Notes under the pieces: model-generated
Database searches by the model: none
Told to the model about the DNA's origin: nothing
What the model saw: the letters and a program-made list of their open reading frames with translations, nothing else
In this document: in pieces, positions 1 through 7,656 of the stretch
Numbering within the stretch: the first letter of the stretch is position 1
Layout: each line of letters begins with the position of its first letter
Assembly (NCBI GenBank): GCA_000434115.1
Contig: FR894047.1
Coordinates: 6,180 to 33,341, forward strand
DNA length: 27,162 nt
Source of the DNA: Roseburia sp. CAG:309
GTDB lineage: Bacteria > Bacillota > Clostridia > Lachnospirales > Lachnospiraceae
Direction of reading: 5' to 3'
Translations under genes and position numbers: made by a program

Positions 1-2
1 CA

Positions 3-266
3 AACTGCCGTTCGTTGGAATCGGCGGCAGACGAGAACGGAAATATCAAAGCCTGTGAGGGGGATACGGAGATTTTTATCTATCCGGGATATTCCTTTAA
101 GATCATGGATGAATTGATCACCAATTTCCATCTGCCGGAATCCACGCTTTTGATGCTGGTTTCTGCGCTTGCCGGAAAAGATTTTATTATGAAGGCTTAT
201 GAGGAGGCAGTAAAGGAACGGTATCGATTCTTTTCCTTTGGAGATGCTATGTTTATAACGGATTGA
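3..266 (+). CDS. queA: queA, S-adenosylmethionine:tRNA ribosyltransferase-isomerase, 3' end only
   Basis: Only the last 87 residues are in the window; the 5' end lies upstream. QueA transfers and isomerises the ribosyl moiety of SAM onto preQ1 in tRNA, giving epoxyqueuosine at the wobble position; it acts in the cytoplasm. The tail contains the family's C-terminal signatures: a segment reading RSLESAADENG, then GDTEIFIYPGYSFK, then TNFHLPESTLLMLVSA, and the ending FFSFGDAMFI followed by two residues and TGA. The frame is open to the window edge, so the first in-frame TTG at 15 is not a real start. The next gene begins 82 bases on in the same direction, with a small inverted repeat between. 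Identification is by recognised family motifs and is firm despite the truncation. Confidence 0.93.
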   Translation, partial: NCRSLESAADENGNIKACEGDTEIFIYPGYSFKIMDELITNFHLPESTLLMLVSALAGKDFIMKAYEEAVKERYRFFSFGDAMFITD

Positions 267-278
267 TTGTCCGGAGGC

Positions 279-316
279 AAATGTGCAGCAATGGTATTCC
301 ACGTGGCTGTGCATTT
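279..316 (+). other. inverted repeat in the queA-lipid kinase gap
   Basis: An 11-bp stem can form between AAATGTGCAGC (279-289) and GCTGTGCATTT (306-316), with two G-U pairs in RNA and a 16-nt loop. It is not followed by a run of T, so it does not look like a complete intrinsic terminator; it may be an RNA processing or attenuation structure, or chance. Confidence 0.35.
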
Positions 317-348
317 GAGGGTCAGATTTGTGACAAGGAGGGAGCTTT

Positions 349-1242
349 ATGAGAGATAAGAAAATGTTGTTTATATACAATCCATGTGCCGGAAAAGGGA
401 CGATGAAGTCAAAACTTTCCGATGTGATGGAGACCTTTATGCGTGCTGATTACGAAGTGACTGTTTATGCGACCCAGCGGGAGAGGGAAGCGACGGAACT
501 GGTTATGGAACTGGGTGGCAAATACGACCGCATCGTCTGTTCCGGGGGAGACGGAACGCTTCACGAGGTGACGCAGGGACTCATGAATATGCCGGCGGAG
601 AGCCGCCCGGTGTGCGGTTACATTCCAACGGGAACGGTCAATGATTTTGCCAAAGGTCTGAAACTTCCGACACGTGTTCGGAATGCAGCCAAGACGGCGG
701 TTACCGACAAAATCAAGCCAATGGATATTGGTCTGATGAATGGAGAAGTATTTACGTATGTAGCGGCATTTGGTGCATTTACGTCTGTTTCCTATGAGAC
801 TCCGCAGGCATTTAAAAACCTGCTGGGACGCGCCGCCTACATCGTGGAAGGCATGGGACAGGTGGGAAATATCAAAGCCTATCCAATGACGATAGAGACA
901 AAAAATGGAAAAATCACGGATGAGTTTTTATTTGGAATGGTCAGCAATGCGAAAAGTGTAGGTGGGTTTACTTTCTTTAAAAAAGGACAGGTTTCGCTCA
1001 ATGACGGCGAATTTGAAGGAGTATTTATCCGTAAGCCGAAGAATCCGCAGGAATTGCAGGCAGTGATCAATTCCTTTGTGACATTGAAGCCAAACGACCA
1101 GATTCTTGGTGTGCACAGCAACTATTTCCGCATCACTTCCGATCAGGAGGTCGCGTATACGTTAGATGGCGAGAATGGCGGCAGTCACAAAAAGGTGGAA
1201 ATCGAGTGCTGCTATCGTCCGATTGAGTATGTGTGCGGATAG
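349..1242 (+). CDS. YegS/DagK-type diacylglycerol/lipid kinase
   Basis: This 297-residue protein matches the usual length of the bacterial diacylglycerol kinase catalytic-domain family (DgkB, BmrU, YegS). It is expected to phosphorylate a membrane lipid such as diacylglycerol with ATP from the cytoplasmic face. The N-terminus LFIYNPCAGKG is the family's opening strand and glycine loop, and the nucleotide-binding GGDGT motif is at residues 66-70, followed by GYIPTGTVNDFAKGL (the PxGTxND element). The C-terminal half is the beta-sandwich with LNDGEFEGVFI. The ATG at 349 is supported by an AAGGAGG at 335-341. It may be transcribed with queA. Exact substrate cannot be told from sequence; family membership is firm. 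Confidence 0.9.
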   Translation: MRDKKMLFIYNPCAGKGTMKSKLSDVMETFMRADYEVTVYATQREREATELVMELGGKYDRIVCSGGDGTLHEVTQGLMNMPAESRPVCGYIPTGTVNDFAKGLKLPTRVRNAAKTAVTDKIKPMDIGLMNGEVFTYVAAFGAFTSVSYETPQAFKNLLGRAAYIVEGMGQVGNIKAYPMTIETKNGKITDEFLFGMVSNAKSVGGFTFFKKGQVSLNDGEFEGVFIRKPKNPQELQAVINSFVTLKPNDQILGVHSNYFRITSDQEVAYTLDGENGGSHKKVEIECCYRPIEYVCG

Positions 1243-1382
1243 AAAAATATGACTTTATTTTGCCAAACTTTGGACAAAAAACTGTCAAAGTGATCGATTA
1301 TACTAAGTATTGTAAATAAAAAGTAGCAGTTTGTTAGATCAGATAGTTACGGAAAAAAAGATAGACAGGAGGAACTTTAACC

Positions 1383-3020
1383 ATGAGAAAGTTTTTTAAG
1401 AAAATGTGCATAGGCGCATGTGGGCTTATGTTTGTACCAATTTTAGCAATGGTGCCGGTAAATGCTGAAAATGCACCGGCTGCTCAGGTGCCGATGGCAG
1501 CGACAGGAAGTATTGAAGGAACACCAGCACCATCGGTTTCCCCATCTGCCAGTCCGGCAGCAACGGCAACAGCATCGGCAGCACCAACAGCCACACCGGT
1601 TGTAGCAGCATTTAAGACCCTGATTCCGGATGATAATTTCCGAAAAGCAGTAAATGAGCTCATTTTTGGTGGCGCAGTAAAGGATAACGAAAATCTGACC
1701 GCGGAGATGCAGGCCAAAATTGCGGAGTACACCGGTAAACTTGACATCAGCGGAAAAGAGATCACCAATCTTTTGGGAATCCAGTATTTTACAGGGATTA
1801 CAGAACTTGACTGCTCCCATAATAACATTGCATTGCTTGATCTTTCCAAACTGCCAAATCTTACAAATGTAAAAGCAGATTACAATGATCTTGCTGATGT
1901 AACATTGGCAAAAGATGGAAAGCCAGAGACTTTGAATCTTGCCAATAACAATCTGGCAACATTGAATCTTGCCGGCTATACTACGGTAAAATCACTTGAT
2001 GTAAGCAATAATAAACTGACAACATTGAATCTTGCCGGTTTGTATCAGCTCACAACACTGGATTGCAGCGACAATGCACTTTCCAGTTTTGGTGTGGAAG
2101 GTCTTGTCGGACTTGAGACATTGATCTCGGATGGAAATGCGGTTTTGGCAATGAATGTTTCTTCTTTGAAAAACCTGAAAGTTCTGGAAAATCGTAAGAG
2201 CGAGATCACTTTGAAACTTCAGAAAGTTTCCACCAGTGACGCCGGTGTTGTTCTTCCTGTGGGAGCATCAAAACCAATCGCTATATCTGACAAAGGAACT
2301 TACAAACAAGCAGAGCGTGCAATTATCTGGAATAAAGCAACAGATGTACCATCTTCCTTTACGTATACATACCAGATTACAGGAAGTAAACAAGTGGTAA
2401 CCGTAACCGTAAATGTTGATAAGACAGAGATGGTAAGCAATGTTCTTTCTCTGGATAAAGTAACGACTTTGACGACAAAGAGTAAAGCCTATAATAAGGT
2501 AACATTGACATGGAGCGGTGTGGATGGAGCTACAGGATATCGTGTATATCGTTCCACATCCAAGACAAGTGGATTTAAGAAGATCAAATCCATTACCTCC
2601 AGTTCAAAAGTAACCTATACAAATTCCAATATCTCCTGCGGTACAACATACTACTATAAAGTACGTGCTTACCGTCTGGTAGATGGAAATTACTACTTTG
2701 GTGCTTATTCACCGGTAGTCAGTGCAAAAGCAAAACCGGCGACACCGGCTTCTTTCAAAGCAGGAAAATCGACCAGAACAAAAGTTAAGGTTTCCTGGAA
2801 AGCGGTAACGGGTGCCAGCGGATACCGTATTTATCGTTCCACATCCAGGACAGGTGGATTTAGCAGGATTAAGACAGTAAAATCCGGAGCAAGCACATCT
2901 TATGTTAAGAAGACAAAACGCAATAAAACGTATTATTATAAGATGAGAGCTTATACTACCGTAAATGGCAAGAAAGTCTGGGGTGCATATACTACGGTAA
3001 AAGCGTATAAGTTGAAGTAA
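1383..3020 (+). CDS. secreted leucine-rich-repeat protein with two C-terminal FN3 domains
   Basis: A 545-residue exported protein of unknown ligand. Residues 1-28 form a signal peptide (basic MRKFFKKM, hydrophobic core, cleavage near VNA-E). Residues 40-75 are a Pro/Ser/Ala/Thr-rich spacer with PSVSPSASP. An IPDDNFRKAV segment near residue 80, common at the front of clostridial LRR proteins, is followed by about six irregular leucine-rich repeats (roughly 119-272) with LDCSHNNI, LNLANNNL, LDVSNNKL and LDCSDNAL. A linker domain follows, then two fibronectin type III-like domains (about 355-448 and 450-545) sharing GYRVYRSTS/GYRIYRSTS and TYYYKVRAY/TYYYKMRAY. No LPXTG sorting motif or SLH domain is seen, so attachment to the wall is uncertain. 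AGGAGG at 1370-1375 supports the ATG. Probably an adhesion or binding protein; this is inference from architecture. Confidence 0.85.
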   Translation: MRKFFKKMCIGACGLMFVPILAMVPVNAENAPAAQVPMAATGSIEGTPAPSVSPSASPAATATASAAPTATPVVAAFKTLIPDDNFRKAVNELIFGGAVKDNENLTAEMQAKIAEYTGKLDISGKEITNLLGIQYFTGITELDCSHNNIALLDLSKLPNLTNVKADYNDLADVTLAKDGKPETLNLANNNLATLNLAGYTTVKSLDVSNNKLTTLNLAGLYQLTTLDCSDNALSSFGVEGLVGLETLISDGNAVLAMNVSSLKNLKVLENRKSEITLKLQKVSTSDAGVVLPVGASKPIAISDKGTYKQAERAIIWNKATDVPSSFTYTYQITGSKQVVTVTVNVDKTEMVSNVLSLDKVTTLTTKSKAYNKVTLTWSGVDGATGYRVYRSTSKTSGFKKIKSITSSSKVTYTNSNISCGTTYYYKVRAYRLVDGNYYFGAYSPVVSAKAKPATPASFKAGKSTRTKVKVSWKAVTGASGYRIYRSTSRTGGFSRIKTVKSGASTSYVKKTKRNKTYYYKMRAYTTVNGKKVWGAYTTVKAYKLK

Positions 3021-3025
3021 TATAG

Positions 3026-3197
3026 TATTCCCAAGTATGATCCACAGCATGGGCGTTTGAAACATATTCCCAAGTATGTCCCGCAGCATGGGCGTTCGCA
3101 CTAGAATAAGCACGCAGCGGCATGGTATTCCTGATGAATCAGGAACATTCATGCCGGCGGCTTATTACCCATGCTGAGAACATACTTGGGAATTTTT
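3026..3197 (+). repeat. repeat cluster: two direct copies, one inverted copy and a nested hairpin, ending in a T-run
   Basis: Two 32-nt direct copies start with TATTCCCAAGTATG and end with CAGCATGGGCGTT (3026-3057 and 3065-3096). A third, inverted copy lies at 3168-3192 (CCCATGCTGAG..CATACTTGGGAA), so either direct copy can pair with it over about 25 nt. Enclosed in this is a second long hairpin, arms 3105-3124 and 3150-3166 (AATAAGC..CGGCATG with CATGCCGGCGGCTTATT), and at its tip TTCCTGAT-ga-ATCAGGAA (3128-3145). The outer stem is followed by TTTTT at 3193-3197. The whole can act as a large terminator for the LRR gene; the layered symmetry also resembles a short non-autonomous mobile or REP-like element. 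Copy number elsewhere in the genome cannot be seen from here. Confidence 0.75.
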
Positions 3198-3204
3198 ATG
3201 TTCT

Positions 3205-3328
3205 AGGGGAGGAAAGGCAGGCAAAACAAGCGATTGCGCGGGGATGGCAGTTACCGGGTGTATGAACATGAGCATGTTAATGCGAATGTTCAGTATGCTG
3301 AAGGGGAGGAAAGGCAGGGAAAAGCGAT
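3205..3328 (+). repeat. pair of about 27-30-nt direct repeats
   Basis: AGGGGAGGAAAGGCAGG occurs at 3205-3221 and again at 3302-3318. In both copies the match continues as a C or G, A-rich bases and AGCGAT, with a 3-nt gap (to 3234 and 3328). Between the copies lies a region with AACATGAGCATGTT and a TGAACAT..ATGTTCA inverted repeat but no recognisable gene. The second copy ends four bases before the first usable codon of the truncated ketopantoate reductase, so it may mark the edge of the rearrangement that removed that gene's 5' half. Confidence 0.6.
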
Positions 3329-3331
3329 GTA

Positions 3332-3874
3332 TTGAAGTTTTCGGAAAAAGATGGTATGCTTATTTGTAAATATTATATGAAATTTGGTGAGAAAGAACCC
3401 CCTTATGACAGTGAAAAGGTAAAGGCAGTTGAAGAACTTTTTGCAAGATCGCCGCTGCATTTTCAGGCGACCGAATATATTATGGAAGAGTTGTGGAGCA
3501 AGTTCCGGCTGAATGTGTGTGATAATCTGCCGCAGGCGATATTGGGAGCCGGGGTTGGATGTTATCAGGACAGTATCCATATGAAAGCAATCAGCGATGG
3601 ACTACGGCAAGAACTGGAAGAAATTGCCAAGGCGAAGGGGATTGATCTGAGTAAGGTAGAGGATTCCTCCAAGCTGCGGAGCATTGTGCCGAAAAGTGCA
3701 AGATATTCGACATTGCAGGATCTGGATGCCGGGCGCCAGACAGAGATTGAGATGTTCTCCGGTGCGCTGGTAAAAATGGGAGCAGAATTGGGAATCCCTA
3801 CTCCATACAATGAATATACGTATCATATGATTAAGGCATTGGAAGAAAAAAATGCCGGCAGATTTGACTATTGA
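3332..3874 (+). pseudogene. C-terminal half of a 2-dehydropantoate 2-reductase (ApbA/PanE family), N-terminal NADP domain missing
   Basis: About 180 residues align by motif with the C-terminal domain of ketopantoate reductases, which reduce 2-dehydropantoate to pantoate for CoA synthesis. Recognisable parts are ELWSKFRLNVCDN (the W-x-K...N block with the catalytic Lys and Asn) and STLQDLDAGRQTEIEMFSGA followed by LGIPTPYN, the family's substrate-binding and closing motifs. A complete enzyme is about 300 residues with a Rossmann GxGxxG domain in the first 170; no trace of that domain is found in any frame upstream, where the repeat cluster lies instead. The only in-frame start near the front is a TTG at 3332 with no good ribosome binding site (the ATG at 3327 is followed at once by a stop in its frame). 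The remainder is intact, so the loss looks recent or the fragment has been retained. Best read as a 5'-truncated relic. Confidence 0.75.
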
Positions 3875-3904
3875 TCAGGAACTGTTAAAACCATAAAGTT
3901 TTAG

Positions 3905-3933
3905 TTGAAATTATTCCCAAACAATAGTAAAAT
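3905..3933 (+). promoter_or_regulatory. sigma-A type promoter for glyS-cysS
   Basis: TTGAAA (3905-3910), a 17-base spacer and TAAAAT (3928-3933) match the vegetative consensus well. Transcription would begin near 3940, giving a leader of about 45 nt with a small GGTGC/GCACC hairpin (3956-3970) before the Shine-Dalgarno. The leader is too short to hold a T-box. Confidence 0.65.
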
Positions 3934-3986
3934 GGTGTAAGAATAATTTATAAAAGGTGCATCCGGCACCTGATTGGAGGATAATA

Positions 3987-5375
3987 ATGGAAAAGACAAT
4001 GGAAAAAATCGTAGCTTTGGCAAAAGGACGCGGCTTTATTTATCCGGGTTCGGAGATTTATGGTGGACTGGCAAATACATGGGACTACGGAAATCTTGGT
4101 GTCGAGCTGAAAAACAATGTTAAGAAAGCCTGGTGGCAGAAATTTATTCAGGAGAATAAATATAATGTTGGTGTGGACTGTGCGATTTTGATGAACCCAC
4201 AGACATGGGTGGCATCCGGACATCTGGGCGGCTTTTCCGATCCTCTGATGGATTGTAAAGAATGTCATGAGAGATTTCGCGCCGATCAGTTGATCGAAGC
4301 ATTTGCGGAAGAAAACAATGTGGAATTGGACGGTTCCGTGGACGGATGGGACAAAGATAAGATGGAAGGCTTTATCAAAGAGCATTCCGTACCATGTCCG
4401 ACTTGTGGAAAACACAATTTTACCGAGATCCGTCAGTTCAATCTGATGTTTAAGACATTCCAGGGTGTTACCGAAGATGCGAAAAATACCGTATATCTTC
4501 GTCCCGAGACGGCACAGGGAATATTTGTAAACTTTAAAAATGTACAGAGAACATCCCGTAAAAAAGTACCATTTGGTATTGGTCAGATCGGTAAATCTTT
4601 CCGAAATGAAATTACACCGGGTAACTTTACTTTCCGTACCCGTGAATTTGAGCAGATGGAACTGGAGTTCTTCTGTGTACCGGATACCGACCTTGAATGG
4701 TTCTCTTACTGGAAAGAATTTTGTATCAAATGGCTTCAGGATCTTGGCATCAAAGAAGATGAGATGCGTGTGCGCGACCATGATAAAGAAGAACTTTCTT
4801 TCTACAGTAAGGCGACAAGTGATATTGAGTTCCTGTTCCCATTTGGCTGGGGCGAACTCTGGGGTATCGCAGACCGTACAAATTACGATCTGACACAGCA
4901 CCAGAATGTATCCGGTGAGGATATGAGTTATTTTGATGATGAGAAAAAAGAAAAATACATTCCATACGTTATTGAGCCATCTCTGGGTGCTGACCGTGTG
5001 ACACTGGCATTCCTTTGCAGCGCATATGACGAAGAAGAGTTAGAAGGTGGAGATACACGTACCGTAATGCACTTCCATCCGGCTTTGGCACCGGTTAAGA
5101 TTGGTGTGCTTCCACTTTCCAAGAAACTCAACGAAGGGGCAGAAAAAGTATTTGAAGAATTGAGCAAATATTATAATTGTGAATACGATGACCGTGGAAA
5201 CATCGGTAAGAGATACCGCCGTCAGGATGAGATCGGTACCCCATTCTGCATTACCTATGACTTTGATTCCGAGGAAGACGGTATGGTTACGGTTCGTGAT
5301 CGTGATACGATGGAGCAGGAGCGTATTAAGATCACAGATCTGAAAGCTTATTTTGAAGAGAAATTCACATTTTAA
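3987..5375 (+). CDS. glyS: glycyl-tRNA synthetase, dimeric (alpha2) type
   Basis: This 462-residue class II synthetase charges tRNA-Gly. It is the single-chain type (about 460 residues), not the two-subunit GlyQ/GlyS form. The N-terminus has the family motif GLANTWDYGNLGVELK; class II motif 2 lies around residues 205-230 (FRNEITPGNFTFRTREFEQM) and motif 3 around 334-345 (GADRVTLAFL). The insertion holds CKECHERF and CPTCGKHNF, two Cys pairs that could bind zinc. The C-terminal anticodon-binding domain begins near residue 365 (LAPVKIGVLPL). The ATG at 3987 is chosen over an in-frame GTG at 3957 because GGAGG at 3976-3980 is correctly spaced for it and the GTG falls within a leader hairpin. Followed by cysS after 14 bases. 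Confidence 0.96.
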   Translation: MEKTMEKIVALAKGRGFIYPGSEIYGGLANTWDYGNLGVELKNNVKKAWWQKFIQENKYNVGVDCAILMNPQTWVASGHLGGFSDPLMDCKECHERFRADQLIEAFAEENNVELDGSVDGWDKDKMEGFIKEHSVPCPTCGKHNFTEIRQFNLMFKTFQGVTEDAKNTVYLRPETAQGIFVNFKNVQRTSRKKVPFGIGQIGKSFRNEITPGNFTFRTREFEQMELEFFCVPDTDLEWFSYWKEFCIKWLQDLGIKEDEMRVRDHDKEELSFYSKATSDIEFLFPFGWGELWGIADRTNYDLTQHQNVSGEDMSYFDDEKKEKYIPYVIEPSLGADRVTLAFLCSAYDEEELEGGDTRTVMHFHPALAPVKIGVLPLSKKLNEGAEKVFEELSKYYNCEYDDRGNIGKRYRRQDEIGTPFCITYDFDSEEDGMVTVRDRDTMEQERIKITDLKAYFEEKFTF

Positions 5376-5389
5376 AGGAGTGTAAAAGC

Positions 5390-6805
5390 GTGAAGACTTA
5401 TTTGTACAATACCCTTTCTAAGAAAGTGGAAGAGTTTGTTCCCAATGAGCCGGGAAAAGTGGCTATGTATACCTGTGGACCGACGGTGTATCATTTTGCC
5501 CATATCGGAAATCTCCGCAGTTATATCATGGAAGATGTGCTTGAAAAATATCTGCGTTTTGCCGGATATGATGTAAAGCGTGTTATGAATATTACAGATG
5601 TCGGACATCTGTCGAGTGACGGAGATACCGGAGAAGACAAGATGCTCGCCGGTGCGAAGAGAGAGCACAAATCGGTAATGGATATCGCAAAATTCTATGC
5701 GGATGCGTTTTTTGATGATTGTAAAAAACTGGAAATCAAACGTCCGGATGTTGTAGAACCGGCTACCAATTGTATCAATGAATTTATCCACATGATCGAG
5801 GTGCTTTTGGAAAAAGGGTACGCCTATGTTGCGGGTGAAAATGTATATTTTGATACTTCAAAGTTAGAAAATTATTATGTATTGTCTTCCCAGAACGAAG
5901 AAGACCTTCAGGTCGGAGTTCGTGATGATGTAGAAGAAGATGCAAATAAACGCAATAAAACAGATTTTGTACTCTGGTTTACAAAGTCAAAATTTGACAA
6001 TCAGGAATTGAAATGGGAAAGCCCATGGGGTGTTGGATATCCCGGCTGGCATATTGAGTGTTCCAGTATCAGTATCAAACATCTGGGAGAATACATGGAC
6101 ATTCACTGTGGCGGTGTGGACAATATTTTCCCACATCATACCAATGAAATCGCGCAGAGCGAATCGTATCTGGGACATAAATGGTGTAATTACTGGTTCC
6201 ATGTCAACCATTTAAAGACCAATGGCGGAAAGATGAGTAAATCCAAAGGAGAATTTCTTACGGTTTCCCTTTTGGAGGAAAAAGGGTATAACCCGATGGT
6301 ATACCGTATGTTCTGCTTACAGTCGCATTACCGCAAACCGCTTGAATTTTCTTATGAGGCATTGGACAATGTGGCGACCGCTTATGAAAAACTGTTAAAA
6401 CGGATCAAAGCGATTCCGGAAGAAGGAGAAGTAAATGCGGATCAGGTGGCTGCTTACCATGAAAAATTTGGCGAGGCAGTCGGAAACGATATGAATACGT
6501 CGATGGGACTTACGATCGTGTATGATCTGCTGAAAGAAGATTTTTCCGGTGCGACCAAGAGAGCGATCCTTGCGGATCTGGATACGGTATTATCTCTGGA
6601 ACTTACCAAACCGTGGGAGGATGCCGGAGAAGAAGTCGATGAAGAATTGAGTGCTTTTGTGGAAGGAAAGATCGCAGAGCGTGCGGCAGCGAAAAAGGCA
6701 AAAGATTTTGCCAAAGCCGATGCCATCCGCGATGAACTCAAAGCAAAAGGAATCTTAATAAAAGATACAAGAGAAGGCGTTGTCTGGGAGAAAATCGGAG
6801 AATAA
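5390..6805 (+). CDS. cysS: cysteinyl-tRNA synthetase
   Basis: This 471-residue class I synthetase charges tRNA-Cys in the cytoplasm; the length is normal for the family. The first zinc ligand is in MYTCGPTVY (about residues 26-34), the HIGH-type signature is HIGN at 38-41, the second zinc block is PGWHIECSSIS and then GGVDNIFPHHTNE, and the KMSKS loop is at 281-285. The C-terminal helical tRNA-binding part ends with AKDFAKADAIRDELKAKGI, a standard CysS tail. The start is GTG, supported by AAAGGAG at 5374-5380 overlapping the glyS stop; the two genes clearly share an mRNA. No T-box is present between them. Confidence 0.97.
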   Translation: MKTYLYNTLSKKVEEFVPNEPGKVAMYTCGPTVYHFAHIGNLRSYIMEDVLEKYLRFAGYDVKRVMNITDVGHLSSDGDTGEDKMLAGAKREHKSVMDIAKFYADAFFDDCKKLEIKRPDVVEPATNCINEFIHMIEVLLEKGYAYVAGENVYFDTSKLENYYVLSSQNEEDLQVGVRDDVEEDANKRNKTDFVLWFTKSKFDNQELKWESPWGVGYPGWHIECSSISIKHLGEYMDIHCGGVDNIFPHHTNEIAQSESYLGHKWCNYWFHVNHLKTNGGKMSKSKGEFLTVSLLEEKGYNPMVYRMFCLQSHYRKPLEFSYEALDNVATAYEKLLKRIKAIPEEGEVNADQVAAYHEKFGEAVGNDMNTSMGLTIVYDLLKEDFSGATKRAILADLDTVLSLELTKPWEDAGEEVDEELSAFVEGKIAERAAAKKAKDFAKADAIRDELKAKGILIKDTREGVVWEKIGE

Positions 6806-6806
6806 G

Positions 6807-6869
6807 CGTAACAAAACCGTTACGAATAAACGAAGAAAGCGAGGAGGCGTTGTACGTTTCCCCGCTTTC
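6807..6869 (+). other. two hairpins in the cysS-response regulator gap
   Basis: CGTAAC-aaaacc-GTTACG occupies about 6807-6824, and GAAAGCG (6835-6841) can pair with CGCTTTC (6863-6869) around a partly self-complementary loop. Neither is followed by a T-run, so termination is doubtful; they may attenuate or stabilise the junction between the synthetase mRNA and the two-component genes. No convincing promoter was found here. Confidence 0.35.
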
Positions 6870-6889
6870 CTTATATGAGGAGTTGAAAG

Positions 6890-7636
6890 ATGTTTCATAT
6901 TGCCCTATGTGATGATGAAAAAAAGTATTGTGAAGAAATGCAGCAAAAAATAAACCGATACGCTGAAAAAAATGACTGCGAGATCTGTGTGGATTGTTAT
7001 TACAGCGGTGAAGCATTGTGGCTGGCTTATGAGAAACAGTACGATATATTGATTCTGGATGTAGAGATGACGGGGATTGACGGAGTGCATCTGGCAGAAA
7101 ATATTCGAAAGACCGACGAGGAAGTGGTTATCATTTTTTCCACGTCGCACCGGCAGTATGCACTGGATGGCTACCGCGTTGAGGCATCCGGCTATATTGT
7201 AAAGCCATTTTCGGAGGAAACGGTAGGCAGAGAGCTGGAAAAAGCATTTCGCAGGATCCGGGAGAGCTGCTATGATCTGACGGTTTCGTTTAATGGGGAA
7301 GTTACGATGATCGCGATGAGCCAGTTACTATACGTAGAAGTGTACCGCCATAAACTGATCTATCACCTGGCAGATGGAAGGGAACTCCGGGGAACCGGGT
7401 CGCTGAAGGAAGTGAAAAAGCAGGATGCCAAAGACCTTTTGGTTCAGACACACAAAAGTTTTCTGGTAAATCTCATGTGGATCACGTCGTATCAGAGCAG
7501 TCCGCATCTTGTCTTTGTCAAGGGAAGAGAAGGCGGCGTTCCGATCAGCAAATACCGGTATGATGAATTTGTAGAAACGTATATGGAGTATTACCGGAGG
7601 AAATTAACCAGACTTTCAGAAAAAGATGCCAGATAG
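6890..7636 (+). CDS. LytTR-family response regulator (AgrA/LytR type)
   Basis: A 248-residue transcription factor. Residues 1-120 are a receiver domain: acidic pocket in ALCDDE, phospho-acceptor Asp57 in LILDVEM, the switch Thr/Ser in IIFSTSH and Lys105 in YIVKPF. Residues 135-240 form a LytTR DNA-binding domain, with QLLYVEVYRHKLIYHL, then TGSLKEV, and VQTHKSFLVNL, all characteristic. GAGGAG at 6877-6882 fixes the ATG. The sensor kinase starts 20 bases after its stop, so the two form a pair expected to signal by His-to-Asp phosphotransfer. No LytTR-type direct repeat with the usual spacing was found just upstream, so autoregulation is not evident. Targets cannot be inferred. Confidence 0.93.
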   Translation: MFHIALCDDEKKYCEEMQQKINRYAEKNDCEICVDCYYSGEALWLAYEKQYDILILDVEMTGIDGVHLAENIRKTDEEVVIIFSTSHRQYALDGYRVEASGYIVKPFSEETVGRELEKAFRRIRESCYDLTVSFNGEVTMIAMSQLLYVEVYRHKLIYHLADGRELRGTGSLKEVKKQDAKDLLVQTHKSFLVNLMWITSYQSSPHLVFVKGREGGVPISKYRYDEFVETYMEYYRRKLTRLSEKDAR

Positions 7637-7656
7637 GCAGAAGGGATAAAATACAT

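Noticed and set aside
3026..3096. Possible short CRISPR array from the two 32-nt repeats
   Set aside because: Only two direct copies with a 7-base gap, plus an inverted copy; no spacers of proper length and no cas genes.
3875..3986. T-box leader ahead of glyS
   Set aside because: The mRNA leader after the recognised promoter is about 45 nt and lacks the T-box core and specifier stem.
3948..4901. Long open frame (317 codons) on the minus strand inside glyS
   Set aside because: It is the antisense shadow of a clear glycyl-tRNA synthetase gene; no ribosome site or recognisable protein motif.
6806..6890. LytTR binding site for autoregulation
   Set aside because: A single ACCGTTACG resembles the half-site, but the next GTT-containing match is 30 bases away instead of about 21-22, and one conserved position fails.
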